48,861 nt of DNA from Bacteroidales bacterium (lineage in GTDB: Bacteria; Bacteroidota; Bacteroidia; Bacteroidales; JAIPAP01): the NCBI GenBank assembly GCA_021740045.1, contig JAIPAP010000011.1, positions 1-48,861 of the forward strand, given 5' to 3'. Both the position numbers and the translations under genes were made by a program. Numbering within the stretch: the stretch's first letter is position 1; every line of letters starts with the position of its first letter. Shown in pieces: positions 7,410-15,453 of this stretch. The notes beneath the pieces are model-generated. The model made no database searches, was not told the DNA's origin, and worked only from the letters and a program-made list of their open reading frames with translations.

Positions 7410-8334
7410 ATTCCATTGCAAATAATGATGTACTCAGGTAACGTTCACCGGTATCGCAGGTGATAAGCACGATATTCTTCCCTTTGTTTTCCGGGCGCCT
7501 GGCAACCTGTTCGGCAGCCCATGCAATGGCACCACTCGAAATACCACTGAAAACCCCTTCATCGGCTGCCATTTGCCTGGCCTTGCTAAAGGCATCTTCC
7601 GTGGCCACGGTGATGATCTCGTCGATAATGTCGCGGTTCAGGATATCCGGGATAAATCCCGCACCTATCCCCGCAATTTTATGCTTGCCGGGATCCCCTC
7701 CCGACAGCACAGGTGAATCCTTGGGTTCAACCGCTACCACCTTAATATTTGGATTTTTTTGTCTCAGGAATTTACCAGCACCGGTAATCGTACCTCCGGT
7801 ACCCACTCCGGCTACAAAAAAATCCACCTTACCATCCGTATCATTCCATATTTCAGGGCCGGTGGTTTCGTAATGCATTTCTACGTTAGCATAGTTCTGA
7901 AACTGTTGTGGAATAAAACTATTGGGATTTTTCTCATTCAACTCCTGTGCTTTGGCAATGGCACCTTTCATGCCTTCATCTCCGGATGTCAACACCAATT
8001 CGGCCCCATAAGCATGCATGATCTGCCGGCGCTCCATCGAGGCGCTTTCCGGCATGGTAAGGATCAGCTTGTAGTTACGGGAAGCACAAACCATAGCTAG
8101 CCCCACGCCGGTGTTTCCACTGGTCGGTTCGATGATAATGGTGTCCTTATTGATACTTCCCTTTTCTTCGGCATCACGTATCATTGCCCAGGCCAGGCGG
8201 TCTTTAACCGAACCGCCGGGATTTTGGCACTCAAGTTTAGCCAATAACTCGGCTCCGCTAGCCTCGCTCATTTTATTCAACCGGATAAGCGGTGTATTCC
8301 CTATTAATCCTGTTATGTCTTTTGCTACTTTCAT
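7408..8334 (-). CDS. cysK: Cysteine synthase A (O-acetylserine sulfhydrylase)
   Basis: PLP enzyme that makes cysteine from O-acetylserine and sulfide. Lys44 in NPGGSVKDR is the PLP lysine. EPTSGNTGVGLA is the substrate-binding loop, GVGTGGTITGAG the phosphate-binding loop, and GIGAGFIP and FSGISSGA complete the family set. At 308 residues it is full length. It is the first gene of the cysK-cysE pair; the two enzymes usually form the cysteine synthase complex. It is divergent from the SDR gene with a 214-bp gap. Confidence 0.96.
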   Translation of the reverse strand: MKVAKDITGLIGNTPLIRLNKMSEASGAELLAKLECQNPGGSVKDRLAWAMIRDAEEKGSINKDTIIIEPTSGNTGVGLAMVCASRNYKLILTMPESASMERRQIMHAYGAELVLTSGDEGMKGAIAKAQELNEKNPNSFIPQQFQNYANVEMHYETTGPEIWNDTDGKVDFFVAGVGTGGTITGAGKFLRQKNPNIKVVAVEPKDSPVLSGGDPGKHKIAGIGAGFIPDILNRDIIDEIITVATEDAFSKARQMAADEGVFSGISSGAIAWAAEQVARRPENKGKNIVLITCDTGERYLSTSLFAME

Positions 8335-8394
8335 TGCTTCTTCTATTTAATTCAATTCCCAGTTTGCTCTTCTCACTAATTATCAGGCAATGAC

Positions 8395-8487
8395 CTAACA
8401 CATCACCATTACACCAACAACAAAAATGCAGGCTTGGTTTTGAAGAACCCGCTGTTTTGTCAGATAAATGACTAATTTAATACACAT
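8395..8487 (-). CDS. Possible small leader ORF upstream of cysK (three Cys codons)
   Basis: In the 214-bp gap before cysK, a 30-codon minus-strand frame starts ATG-TGT and ends TGT-TAG, with Cys at positions 2, 20 and 30 and hydrophobic residues between them. It ends 60 nt before the cysK start codon. No terminator hairpin follows it and no strong ribosome-binding site precedes it, so it may be chance. Confidence 0.2.
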   Translation of the reverse strand: MCIKLVIYLTKQRVLQNQACIFVVGVMVMC

Positions 8488-8548
8488 TAGGATGGTTTCA
8501 TGCAAACATTCCTTTCCATAGCCTGTTCTTTAAATCATAGGGCCACAT

Positions 8549-9991
8549 ATGAAGATATTAGTAACAGGAGCAAATGGTTATATCGGTAAACGCATCATAC
8601 CGGTATTGCTGGAAAATGGGCATCATGTAGTCTGCGCGGTGCGTGACCGGCGGCGTTTAAACCTCTCGCCTTCCATTATGAAACAGGTTGAGGTAGCCGA
8701 AGTGAATTTTCTGGAAAACTTTAATGACGAAGACCTCCCCAGGGATATTGATGTGGCTTATTTCCTCATCCATTCCATGGCGGGTTCCATACGGAATTTT
8801 ATGGAGCTTGAAAAAATAACGGCGCACAATTTCATAAGCTACACCAACAAGACCACAGCTAAACAAATCGTATTCCTGAGTGGAATTATTAATGATGATC
8901 AGCACCTTTCGCTTCACCTCCAATCAAGGTTAAATGTTGAAAAGGTGCTCAAGCAAGGACAAGTGCCGGTTACTGTATTAAGGGCGGGAATCATTGTAGG
9001 ATCAGGAAGTGCCTCATTTGAAATTATCCGCGATTTGACCGAAAAATTGCCGGTGATGGTAGCGCCCCGGTGGGTTAATTCCAAATCGCAGCCGATAGCC
9101 ATAAGGGATGTCATTTCATTTTTAACCGGGGTAACGGAGAATGACCAAACCCTTGGAAAAACTTTTGATATAGGAGGCCCGGAGGTGCTTACTTATAAGC
9201 AAATGCTTTTGAAATACGCGCGGGTAAGAAAATTAAAACGATTTTTATTTGTTGTGCCCGTCATGACACCGCGCCTTTCATCTTACTGGCTTTACTTTTT
9301 AACCTCTACTTCATATAAACTGGCAGTTAATTTGGTTGACAGCATGAAAATCAATGTAGTAGCCCGGGATAATCAACTACAGGATTTATTGGGCATTGAC
9401 CCCCTCCCTTATGAAAAAGCCATAGAAAGAGCCCTTGAAAATATCGATCAAAACATGGTGGTATCGAGCTGGAAAGATGCTTTTATTGCCAGCCGCTCAT
9501 CCGAGAATCTCAATGAATTTATTGAAGTGCCTTCCCACGGCTGCTTTACAGATCAGCAAAAAGTTCCTGTACCTCACAACAGCCGGCAGGTTCTGGAAAA
9601 AATCTGGTCGCTTGGGGGCCAAAACGGCTGGTATTACGCCAACCGCTTGTGGCTGTTCAGAGGCTTTGTTGATAAGCTGGCAGGTGGTGTGGGCCTTCGC
9701 AGAGGGCGAACAAACCCAGACACCATACATGCCGGCGATGCCTTGGATTTTTGGCGGGTATTGGTAGCCGATAAAGAAAAGCGTCGCCTGCTGCTTTTCG
9801 CCGAAATGAAATTACCCGGGGAAGCTTGGCTTGAATTCATGATCAAATCCGAAAACGGACAGGATTACCTATACCAAACCGCCACCTTCCGCCCCAAAGG
9901 CATTGCCGGAAGATTATACTGGTATTCACTCCTGCCTTTTCATAAATTGATCTTTAAAGGAATGGCAAAGCGGATAGGCGAAGGTAAGTAA
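8549..9991 (+). CDS. YbjT-like SDR-family NAD(P)-binding protein with DUF2867
   Basis: The N-terminal half (about 1-300) is an atypical short-chain dehydrogenase with the dinucleotide-binding motif TGANGYIGKR at 6-15. It resembles NmrA/YbjT sugar-epimerase-like proteins (HSMAGS, IVFLSGII, TVLRAGIIVGSGSASFEII). The C-terminal 170 residues match the DUF2867 region of E. coli YbjT (GWYYANRLWLFRGFVDKLAGGVGLRRGR, LLLFAEMKLPGEAWLEF). At 480 residues it matches the two-domain form. Activity and substrate are not established for the family. It is divergent from cysK and a single-gene unit. Confidence 0.87.
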   Translation: MKILVTGANGYIGKRIIPVLLENGHHVVCAVRDRRRLNLSPSIMKQVEVAEVNFLENFNDEDLPRDIDVAYFLIHSMAGSIRNFMELEKITAHNFISYTNKTTAKQIVFLSGIINDDQHLSLHLQSRLNVEKVLKQGQVPVTVLRAGIIVGSGSASFEIIRDLTEKLPVMVAPRWVNSKSQPIAIRDVISFLTGVTENDQTLGKTFDIGGPEVLTYKQMLLKYARVRKLKRFLFVVPVMTPRLSSYWLYFLTSTSYKLAVNLVDSMKINVVARDNQLQDLLGIDPLPYEKAIERALENIDQNMVVSSWKDAFIASRSSENLNEFIEVPSHGCFTDQQKVPVPHNSRQVLEKIWSLGGQNGWYYANRLWLFRGFVDKLAGGVGLRRGRTNPDTIHAGDALDFWRVLVADKEKRRLLLFAEMKLPGEAWLEFMIKSENGQDYLYQTATFRPKGIAGRLYWYSLLPFHKLIFKGMAKRIGEGK

Positions 9992-10131
9992 AGACCTTTA
10001 AATGCGATTCCTTTTGGAAATGATTTTTAGCAACTTTCCCAATCCGTTTTTTGGTGCAGAAGACCTTATTCATGGCAATTTCCAAATTGGCTTGTTTGTA
10101 CCACATCCTGCTAATATTTCCATGCTTTTAT

Positions 10132-10139
10132 TAACTTTG
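10132..10139 (+). promoter_or_regulatory. -7 element of MBL-fold gene
   Basis: TAACTTTG matches TAnnTTTG 25 nt before the ATG at 10165. No clear -33 TTG is visible. Confidence 0.4.
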
Positions 10140-10164
10140 GAGCTATTCAGAAACCACTTGCGCT

Positions 10165-10875
10165 ATGTACGTATACCGACCTGAAATGCTTCGCATCCGC
10201 TTCGGAGCCGTAAACTCCTTTTTGGTTAAAAACCGTGATGGAAAATACCTGATGATCGATGCCGGTTATCCGGGTATGATCAACACGTTTAAGAAAAAGA
10301 TTGCCGAAGCGGGTATCCTGCCAAAGGATATTCAATTGATCCTCATTACCCATGCTCATCATGATCATTTCGGCTGCCTGTCCGACATCAAGGAATTGTG
10401 TGAATGCAACGTAGCTGTTCATGAATATGAAGCTCATCTGCTTCAAACCGGAACCATTAAAACACCCCCGGGCACCAATCTAGCTACTAAACTCATCTCC
10501 AAAATAGGGCAATCCTTTACCGATGGACAACATAAGCTGGAAGCGGTTGATCCTGAAATTAAAATCACGGGTGAGCTAAGCCTTGACTCCCTGGGAATAG
10601 ATGGAAAAATTATTACAACGCCAGGACATACCGAAGGCTCAGTATCAGTGATAATGGATGATGGAAAGGCATTTGTTGGTGATCTGGCCATGAATGTCTT
10701 TCCCTGGACAGGCCCCATTTACCCAGTTTTTGGCCACAACCGGCAACAGATTCTAAAAAGCTGGAAAAAACTTATCGACCTCAATGTTGATCTGGTCTAC
10801 CCCGGTCACGGGAGAGCCTTTGGAATAAGGCACCTGATCAGGAAATACGAAATGATAACCGGCAAGGCAGTTTAA
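10165..10875 (+). CDS. MBL-fold metallo-hydrolase
   Basis: Metallo-beta-lactamase fold hydrolase of 236 residues. The metal ligands are HAHHDH at residues 63-68, the His in TTPGHTEG, the Asp in FVGDLAM and the His in YPGHGR. The size and order fit single-domain MBL proteins of the glyoxalase II-like type, but there is no lactonase- or beta-lactamase-specific signature. There is no signal peptide, so it is probably cytosolic. An internal ATG (10186, MLRIRFGAV) is an alternative start close to where family homology begins. It is convergent with the PLP-enzyme gene. Confidence 0.85.
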   Translation: MYVYRPEMLRIRFGAVNSFLVKNRDGKYLMIDAGYPGMINTFKKKIAEAGILPKDIQLILITHAHHDHFGCLSDIKELCECNVAVHEYEAHLLQTGTIKTPPGTNLATKLISKIGQSFTDGQHKLEAVDPEIKITGELSLDSLGIDGKIITTPGHTEGSVSVIMDDGKAFVGDLAMNVFPWTGPIYPVFGHNRQQILKSWKKLIDLNVDLVYPGHGRAFGIRHLIRKYEMITGKAV

Positions 10876-10902
10876 AGGGAAAGATAGCTGCGATCATGAA
10901 AA

Positions 10903-10945
10903 AAGGGTATAGGCATAACCCACATGAGCAATACCTTATACCCTT
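10903..10945. terminator. Bidirectional terminator between MBL and PLP-enzyme genes
   Basis: AAGGGTATAGG (10903-10913) and CCTTATACCCTT (10934-10945) form an 11-bp stem with one bulge and a 20-nt loop, between convergent genes. T-runs are modest. Confidence 0.5.
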
Positions 10946-10975
10946 ATATTCTTATAAACCCTTTTAAAATTCTAC

Positions 10976-12199
10976 CTATATTTGTTGCAGTTTTTCCTCA
11001 TCAATCAGGTTCATCTCATTAAGGCACTTTTTAATACGCTCGAAGGAGTACTCAATATCATTATCCAGTCCCACCGAAAAGCGCACCAGGCCTTCTGACA
11101 AGCCCATCTTTTGCTGGAATTCCTCCGGAACTTCCGATGATGTGCTTTTACCGGAACAACTAAACAAGGTTTTAAAATAACCTAAACTAACGGCCAGGTA
11201 ACCAACATCTTCAAGCTCCATTTTTTCCATAAAGGTGTTGGCGATTTCGGCCGAATCCAGGTCAATAGCAATTAATCCTCCGTAACCGTATCCCTGATTC
11301 ATTTGCCTTTTCAGGAGTTCATGTTCAGGGTGTTCATCAAGACCCGGATATTTTACCTTAAGTCCAAGCCCCTTAAACTTACGGGCTAAAAATAAGGCAT
11401 TGCTGCTATGTTGCTTCATGCGGATATGAAGGGTGTGGAGATTCTTCAGTATGCTTGATGAGCGCAGCGGATCAAGAACCGGGCCCAACAGCATGGCCGT
11501 ACCGTTGTTCACATCGATCATGGCATTGATAAAATCATTACTGGCACAAATAGCTCCTGCAACGCAATCGTTTTTGCCGTTGATGAACTTGGTCATGCTA
11601 TATACTACGATATCGGCACCCAATTGGGCCGGAGAAATGATCATGGGCGTGAATGTATTATCCACCACTAACTGAAGATCATGTTCACGGGTAATCCTTG
11701 ATAATTCAGGGATATCGGACACCTGCAGCAGCGGATTGGTGACTGATTCGGTATAAACTAGCTTGGTATTTGATTTAATAGCTTGCTTAACTGCATCCAA
11801 ATCGGTTATATCCACAAAAGTAACTTCGATATTGAATTTGGGCAAATAGTTCTTCAAAAAGGCAAAAGTTCCTCCATAAGTGGTCATGCTGGAAATGATA
11901 TGATCGCCCGAATTACATATCTCAAGAATTGCAGTTGTTATAGCCGCCATACCCGAACCTGTCACCCAGGCCGATTCTGTCCCTTCCATTGCTGAAAGGG
12001 CATCGCATAAATATTTATTACTTGGGTTCCAATGCCTTGAATAGAGGAAACAACCTTCGGCCTCACCATGAAATGTATCTTCCATGGTATTGGCCTCCAA
12101 AAATGTAAATGTGGATGAATCGGTAATAGAGGGATTTACACCACCAAATTCACCGAATTGTTTTAACGTTTGTATGCGTGTTGCCGGATCAAATTTCAT
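10976..12199 (-). CDS. Cys/Met-metabolism PLP enzyme (methionine gamma-lyase-like)
   Basis: Fold-type I PLP enzyme of the trans-sulfuration family. Lys204 in YSMTKFINGKND is the PLP lysine; SGMAAI, VVDNTF and VRFSVGLDN are conserved blocks. The likely activity is methionine gamma-lyase or a related gamma-elimination/gamma-replacement. However, the active-site Cys of classical methionine gamma-lyases (YGCTFAF) is Gly110 here (TTYGGTFAF), so cystathionine gamma-synthase or homocysteine synthase chemistry is also possible. The frame opens at a GTG (12223), but the ATG at 12199 after AGGTG is the better start. It is divergent from an Lrp/AsnC regulator, a common arrangement for amino-acid catabolic genes under Lrp control. 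Confidence 0.85.
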   Translation of the reverse strand: MKFDPATRIQTLKQFGEFGGVNPSITDSSTFTFLEANTMEDTFHGEAEGCFLYSRHWNPSNKYLCDALSAMEGTESAWVTGSGMAAITTAILEICNSGDHIISSMTTYGGTFAFLKNYLPKFNIEVTFVDITDLDAVKQAIKSNTKLVYTESVTNPLLQVSDIPELSRITREHDLQLVVDNTFTPMIISPAQLGADIVVYSMTKFINGKNDCVAGAICASNDFINAMIDVNNGTAMLLGPVLDPLRSSSILKNLHTLHIRMKQHSSNALFLARKFKGLGLKVKYPGLDEHPEHELLKRQMNQGYGYGGLIAIDLDSAEIANTFMEKMELEDVGYLAVSLGYFKTLFSCSGKSTSSEVPEEFQQKMGLSEGLVRFSVGLDNDIEYSFERIKKCLNEMNLIDEEKLQQI

Positions 12200-12244
12200 A
12201 GCACCTGAATTTTTATGTAACACAATATGTAAGTTTTAACTCCA

Positions 12245-12252
12245 CAAAAATA
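12245..12252 (-). promoter_or_regulatory. -7 element of PLP-enzyme gene
   Basis: On the minus strand this reads TATTTTTG, a full TAnnTTTG match, about 46 nt before the ATG at 12199. Confidence 0.45.
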
Positions 12253-12277
12253 TTATTTTATAAGGAAAAAACGATAT

Positions 12278-12314
12278 ATGATTTCATTTTTTATATTTTT
12301 GTGATAAATGATTT
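12278..12314. promoter_or_regulatory. Candidate Lrp/AsnC operator: two ATGATTT repeats 30 bp apart
   Basis: ATGATTT occurs at 12278-12284 and 12308-12314, about three helical turns apart. The copies bracket the forward TATTTTTG element (12294-12301) and lie upstream of the reverse one. The position between the regulator gene and its likely target suggests binding sites, but two 7-bp repeats in AT-rich DNA are weak evidence. Confidence 0.35.
12294..12301 (+). promoter_or_regulatory. -7 element of Lrp/AsnC gene
   Basis: TATTTTTG, a full TAnnTTTG match, gives a leader of about 65 nt before the ATG at 12373. Confidence 0.45.
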
Positions 12315-12372
12315 ACTATTTATAAAATTTTTATATTCATTCATTAACATTCGTAAATAAATAAATAACTGT

Positions 12373-12843
12373 ATGAATAATAACGTTCAAATTGATAACC
12401 TGGACAAGAAAATCCTCAAGCTGCTTACCCAGGATGCCCGCTTGCCTTTCCTCGAAGTAGCCCGTAAATGCAATGTATCGGGGGCAGCAGTGCATCAGCG
12501 TATCAATCGAATGATGGAATCGGGGATTATTACCGGCTCACATTTCGCCGCCGATCCTAAAGCGCTTGGATTTAGCACCCTGGCTTTTATCGGTATACAA
12601 GTTAATCTCACCACCGAACGAACCCACGAAGAGGTATTCGAACGCATTGCCAAGATACCCGAAATTGTCGAATGCCATCACATCACCGGGAAATACTCCC
12701 TGTTGATCAAAATATATGCCCGTAACAACGAAGACCTCAAACGGATCATTATCGAAAAAATCCAGTCCATAGTTGAGGTGGTTAGCACCGAAACCTTTAT
12801 ATCGCTTGAGGAAGGGTTTACGCGGGAGCTGCCTGTTGAATGA
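12373..12843 (+). CDS. Lrp/AsnC family transcriptional regulator
   Basis: A 156-residue feast/famine regulator. The N-terminal winged helix-turn-helix (LDKKILKLLTQDARLPFLEVARKCNVSGAAVHQRINRMMESGII, about 9-54) is followed by the RAM/AsnC ligand-binding domain (about 70-150; VECHHITGKYSLLIKIYARN). Such proteins bind amino acids and assemble as dimers to octamers on DNA. Its divergent placement suggests control of the PLP-enzyme gene, possibly with methionine or a related amino acid as ligand, and autoregulation. The ligand itself cannot be read from sequence. Confidence 0.94.
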   Translation: MNNNVQIDNLDKKILKLLTQDARLPFLEVARKCNVSGAAVHQRINRMMESGIITGSHFAADPKALGFSTLAFIGIQVNLTTERTHEEVFERIAKIPEIVECHHITGKYSLLIKIYARNNEDLKRIIIEKIQSIVEVVSTETFISLEEGFTRELPVE

Positions 12844-12848
12844 CAGGA

Positions 12849-12904
12849 GAGACTGAGAGACTGAGAGACTGAGAGGCTGAGGGACTGAGGGACTGAGGGA
12901 CTGA
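12849..12904. repeat. Seven tandem copies of an 8-bp unit (GRGACTGA)
   Basis: Three GAGACTGA units, one GAGGCTGA and three GGGACTGA follow each other without gaps, starting 6 bp after the regulator's stop codon. The perfect palindrome CCGATAGCTATCGG follows 15 bp later. The tract is non-coding and probably variable in length. Confidence 0.9.
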
Positions 12905-12918
12905 GGGTGAGTGGAGTA

Positions 12919-12932
12919 CCGATAGCTATCGG
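12919..12932. repeat. 14-bp perfect palindrome CCGATAGCTATCGG
   Basis: A self-complementary 14-mer between the Lrp gene and lpdA with no T-run, so it is not a standard terminator. It may be a dispersed repeat end or a protein site. Confidence 0.4.
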
Positions 12933-13062
12933 GAGGAGATTTGAGAATTAACTGCTTAAGCTCTGCCGGAGCAAGCCTGAACATTTAGAAAAACTGGTTT
13001 GTTAAGGATTTGTTAGATTTTGATAATTTCGCAGGTTCAAAGTTGAACATAAAAATACGGTT

Positions 13063-14451
13063 ATGAATTATGATCTGATAGTTATTGGAAGCGGCCCCGG
13101 TGGATATGTTGCAGCCATCAGGGCTTCGCAATTGGGAATGAAAGTAGGTGTTGTTGAAAAGGAATCGCTCGGTGGCGTATGTCTTAATTGGGGCTGTATA
13201 CCTACCAAAGCGCTGCTGAAAAGCGCCCAGGTATATCAATACATGAGCCACGCCAAAGATTATGGCATCGATGTGGAAGGCGTTAAAGCCAATTTCGGGG
13301 CTATGATCAAACGCAGCCGCAATGTGGCAGGCAACATGAGCAAAGGCATCCAGTTCCTGTTCAAGAAAAACAAGATCGATCATATACAAGGAACTGGCAA
13401 AGCACTTCCGGGTAAAAAAGTGGAAGTAACCGATGACAAAGGTAAAAAGACCGAATACAGCGCCAATCACATTATGATCGCTACCGGCGCACGTTCCCGC
13501 CAACTTCCGAACATGAAACAAGACGGCGAAAAGATCATCGGATACCGCAAAGCCATGTCGCTTGAAAAACAGCCAGAATCAATGGTGGTAGTTGGTTCCG
13601 GAGCTATCGGATCGGAATTTGCTTACTTCTATAATGCCGTGGGAACCAAAGTTACCCTAGTGGAATATATGCCTAATGTGGTTCCCCTTGAAGATGACGA
13701 AGTTTCAAAACAACTGGGCCGTAATTTCAAAAAAGCCGGTATTAAAGTAATGACCAGCTCTACCGTTGAGTCAGTAGACACAAGCGGTAAGAAGTGCAAG
13801 GTCAAGATCAAGACCAAAAAAGGTGAGGAAGAAGTGGAAGCCGATATTGTACTTTCGGCCGTGGGAATTTCTTCCAATATTGAAGGCCTGGGCCTGGAAG
13901 ATGCCGGCATCAAGACCGAAAAGGATAAAATTGTTGTTGATGATTATTATAAGACCAATGTGGACGGGTATTATGCGATTGGCGATGTGATCAAGGGGCC
14001 GGCTCTGGCCCACCTGGCATCGCATGAAGGCATCACCTGTGTGGAAAAAATTGCCGGTAAAAACCCGGTACCCATCGATTATAACAATATCCCATCAAAC
14101 ACTTATACAGTACCTGAAATCGCTTCGGTAGGCATGACCGAGAAGGAAGCCAAAGACGCCGGATACGAGGTTAAAGTGGGTAAATTCCCCTTCACGGCTT
14201 CCGGTAAGGCGCAAGCTGCCGGGCATACCGATGGTTTTGTTAAGGTCATCTTTGATGCTAAATACGGTGAATGGCTTGGTGCCCATATGATCGGTGATTC
14301 GGTAACCGAAATGATCGCCGAGGTGGTCGCAGCCCGCAAACTGGAAACTACCGGTGAAGAGATCATCAAATCGGTTCACCCTCACCCAACCATGTCCGAA
14401 GCTATTATGGAAGCCGTGGCTGCTGCTTATGATGAGGTGATCCATATTTAA
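13063..14451 (+). CDS. lpdA: Dihydrolipoyl dehydrogenase
   Basis: FAD-dependent E3 subunit that reoxidises dihydrolipoyl groups of 2-oxoacid dehydrogenase or glycine cleavage complexes with NAD+. The FAD-binding GSGPGGYVAA (9-18) leads into the redox disulfide Cys40/Cys45 in GGVCLNWGCIPTKA. The NAD-binding GSGAIGSEFA, the second FAD motif GYYAIGDV and the C-terminal catalytic HPHPTMSE are all present. At 462 residues it is full length. No E1, E2 or gcv gene is adjacent, so the partner complex is not given by context. A TAATTTCG element at 13024-13031, with TTTG 22 nt upstream, may be the promoter. Confidence 0.95.
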   Translation: MNYDLIVIGSGPGGYVAAIRASQLGMKVGVVEKESLGGVCLNWGCIPTKALLKSAQVYQYMSHAKDYGIDVEGVKANFGAMIKRSRNVAGNMSKGIQFLFKKNKIDHIQGTGKALPGKKVEVTDDKGKKTEYSANHIMIATGARSRQLPNMKQDGEKIIGYRKAMSLEKQPESMVVVGSGAIGSEFAYFYNAVGTKVTLVEYMPNVVPLEDDEVSKQLGRNFKKAGIKVMTSSTVESVDTSGKKCKVKIKTKKGEEEVEADIVLSAVGISSNIEGLGLEDAGIKTEKDKIVVDDYYKTNVDGYYAIGDVIKGPALAHLASHEGITCVEKIAGKNPVPIDYNNIPSNTYTVPEIASVGMTEKEAKDAGYEVKVGKFPFTASGKAQAAGHTDGFVKVIFDAKYGEWLGAHMIGDSVTEMIAEVVAARKLETTGEEIIKSVHPHPTMSEAIMEAVAAAYDEVIHI

Positions 14452-14644
14452 GGAATGGATAAAGTTTCTAGAAATAATAGTTTGCAATTGGCAGTTGGCA
14501 AAGGCGTTTCGAGTTTGCTTATGGTTTAAGGAATTAGCTTAATCATAAGTTCACTATCTGCTGTTTTGTTTATTTTATATTACAACATACTTAAAAACAA
14601 AGGGTCCAGCGGGACTGAGCAGTAGTAAAAGAATTGGCGGCTGG

Positions 14645-14679
14645 TTGCTGCCATTTCTCAAGTGTTTTTATATCTTTAC
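14645..14679 (+). promoter_or_regulatory. rfbC promoter, possibly giving a leaderless mRNA
   Basis: TATCTTTAC (14671-14679) lies only 3 nt before the ATG at 14683, and TTG (14645-14647) is 23 nt upstream. If the -7 element is used at normal spacing, transcription starts at or next to the start codon. Confidence 0.4.
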
Positions 14680-14682
14680 AAC

Positions 14683-15225
14683 ATGAAAATTACCCCATCG
14701 AGCATACCGGACGTACTGATCATCGAACCTCGTGTTTTCGAGGATTCGCGCGGTTATTTTTTCGAAGCCTATAACCAGGAAAAGTTTTACGAGCAAGGAC
14801 TGAATATGGAATTTGTCCAGGATAACGAATCAAAATCCCAAAAAGGAGTTTTGCGGGGATTGCATTTCCAGAAACCCCCTTTTGCCCAGGGTAAGCTTAT
14901 CAGAGTGATCAAAGGCGCTGTTCTCGATGTGGCTGTTGATATTCGTAAAGAATCCCCGTTTTACGGAAAATGGATCACGGAAATCTTATCGGAGCAAAAC
15001 AAGCGTATGGTCTACATTCCCGAAGGATTTGCCCATGGTTTCTTAACCCTTGAGGACGAAACGATTTTCTTTTACAAATGCACGCAATTTTATAACAAGG
15101 AATCGGAAGGCAGTATCCGCTGGAATGACCCGGATCTGGATATAAGATGGGACTTCCCCGATCCGGTTTTATCGGAAAAGGACAAAAACGCACCTTTGTT
15201 TAAGGACTTTGATTCTCCGTTCTAA
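14683..15225 (+). CDS. rfbC: dTDP-4-dehydrorhamnose 3,5-epimerase
   Basis: RmlC-type cupin that epimerises dTDP-4-keto-6-deoxyglucose at C3 and C5 in dTDP-L-rhamnose synthesis for surface polysaccharide. The catalytic base is His61 in LRGLHFQ and the acid Tyr131 in FFYKCTQFY; PEGFAHGF and DSRGYFFE are conserved. The length of 180 residues is normal. The frame opens at a GTG (14662) whose seven extra codons run through the promoter element, so the ATG at 14683 is chosen. The other rml genes are not in the window. Confidence 0.95.
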   Translation: MKITPSSIPDVLIIEPRVFEDSRGYFFEAYNQEKFYEQGLNMEFVQDNESKSQKGVLRGLHFQKPPFAQGKLIRVIKGAVLDVAVDIRKESPFYGKWITEILSEQNKRMVYIPEGFAHGFLTLEDETIFFYKCTQFYNKESEGSIRWNDPDLDIRWDFPDPVLSEKDKNAPLFKDFDSPF

Positions 15226-15453
15226 AAGAAGAAAAATTGGAAAATAATGATCAAAGGGGGCTGCTCATCTAAATCAATAAAATTGTCATTCCCAATTCCA
15301 TGCCCCATGCATTGTCTTTCACATCAGGCCCTCTAAAGGCAAAAAACTCGGCTTTGCCTTGAAATAATGACTTTCTATCCAACAAAACAGCATCTTATCC
15401 GTTTAAGCTACAATTTAGAATTAAATTAACCCTTTAGATTCTCGAAAAACTTT
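15226..15453. other. Non-coding gap with AAGGCAAA hairpin
   Basis: The only structure I see is an inverted repeat AAGGCAAA (15336-15343)/TTTGCCTT (15353-15360). There is no T-run, so its use as the rfbC terminator is uncertain. Confidence 0.4.

Noticed and set aside
10002-10184. 60-codon plus-strand open frame before the MBL gene
   Set aside because: It overlaps the MBL start and runs through that gene's promoter-like element, and has no recognisable feature.
12985-13521. 178-codon minus-strand open frame over the lpdA start
   Set aside because: It is opposite the conserved FAD-binding and redox-disulfide region of lpdA.
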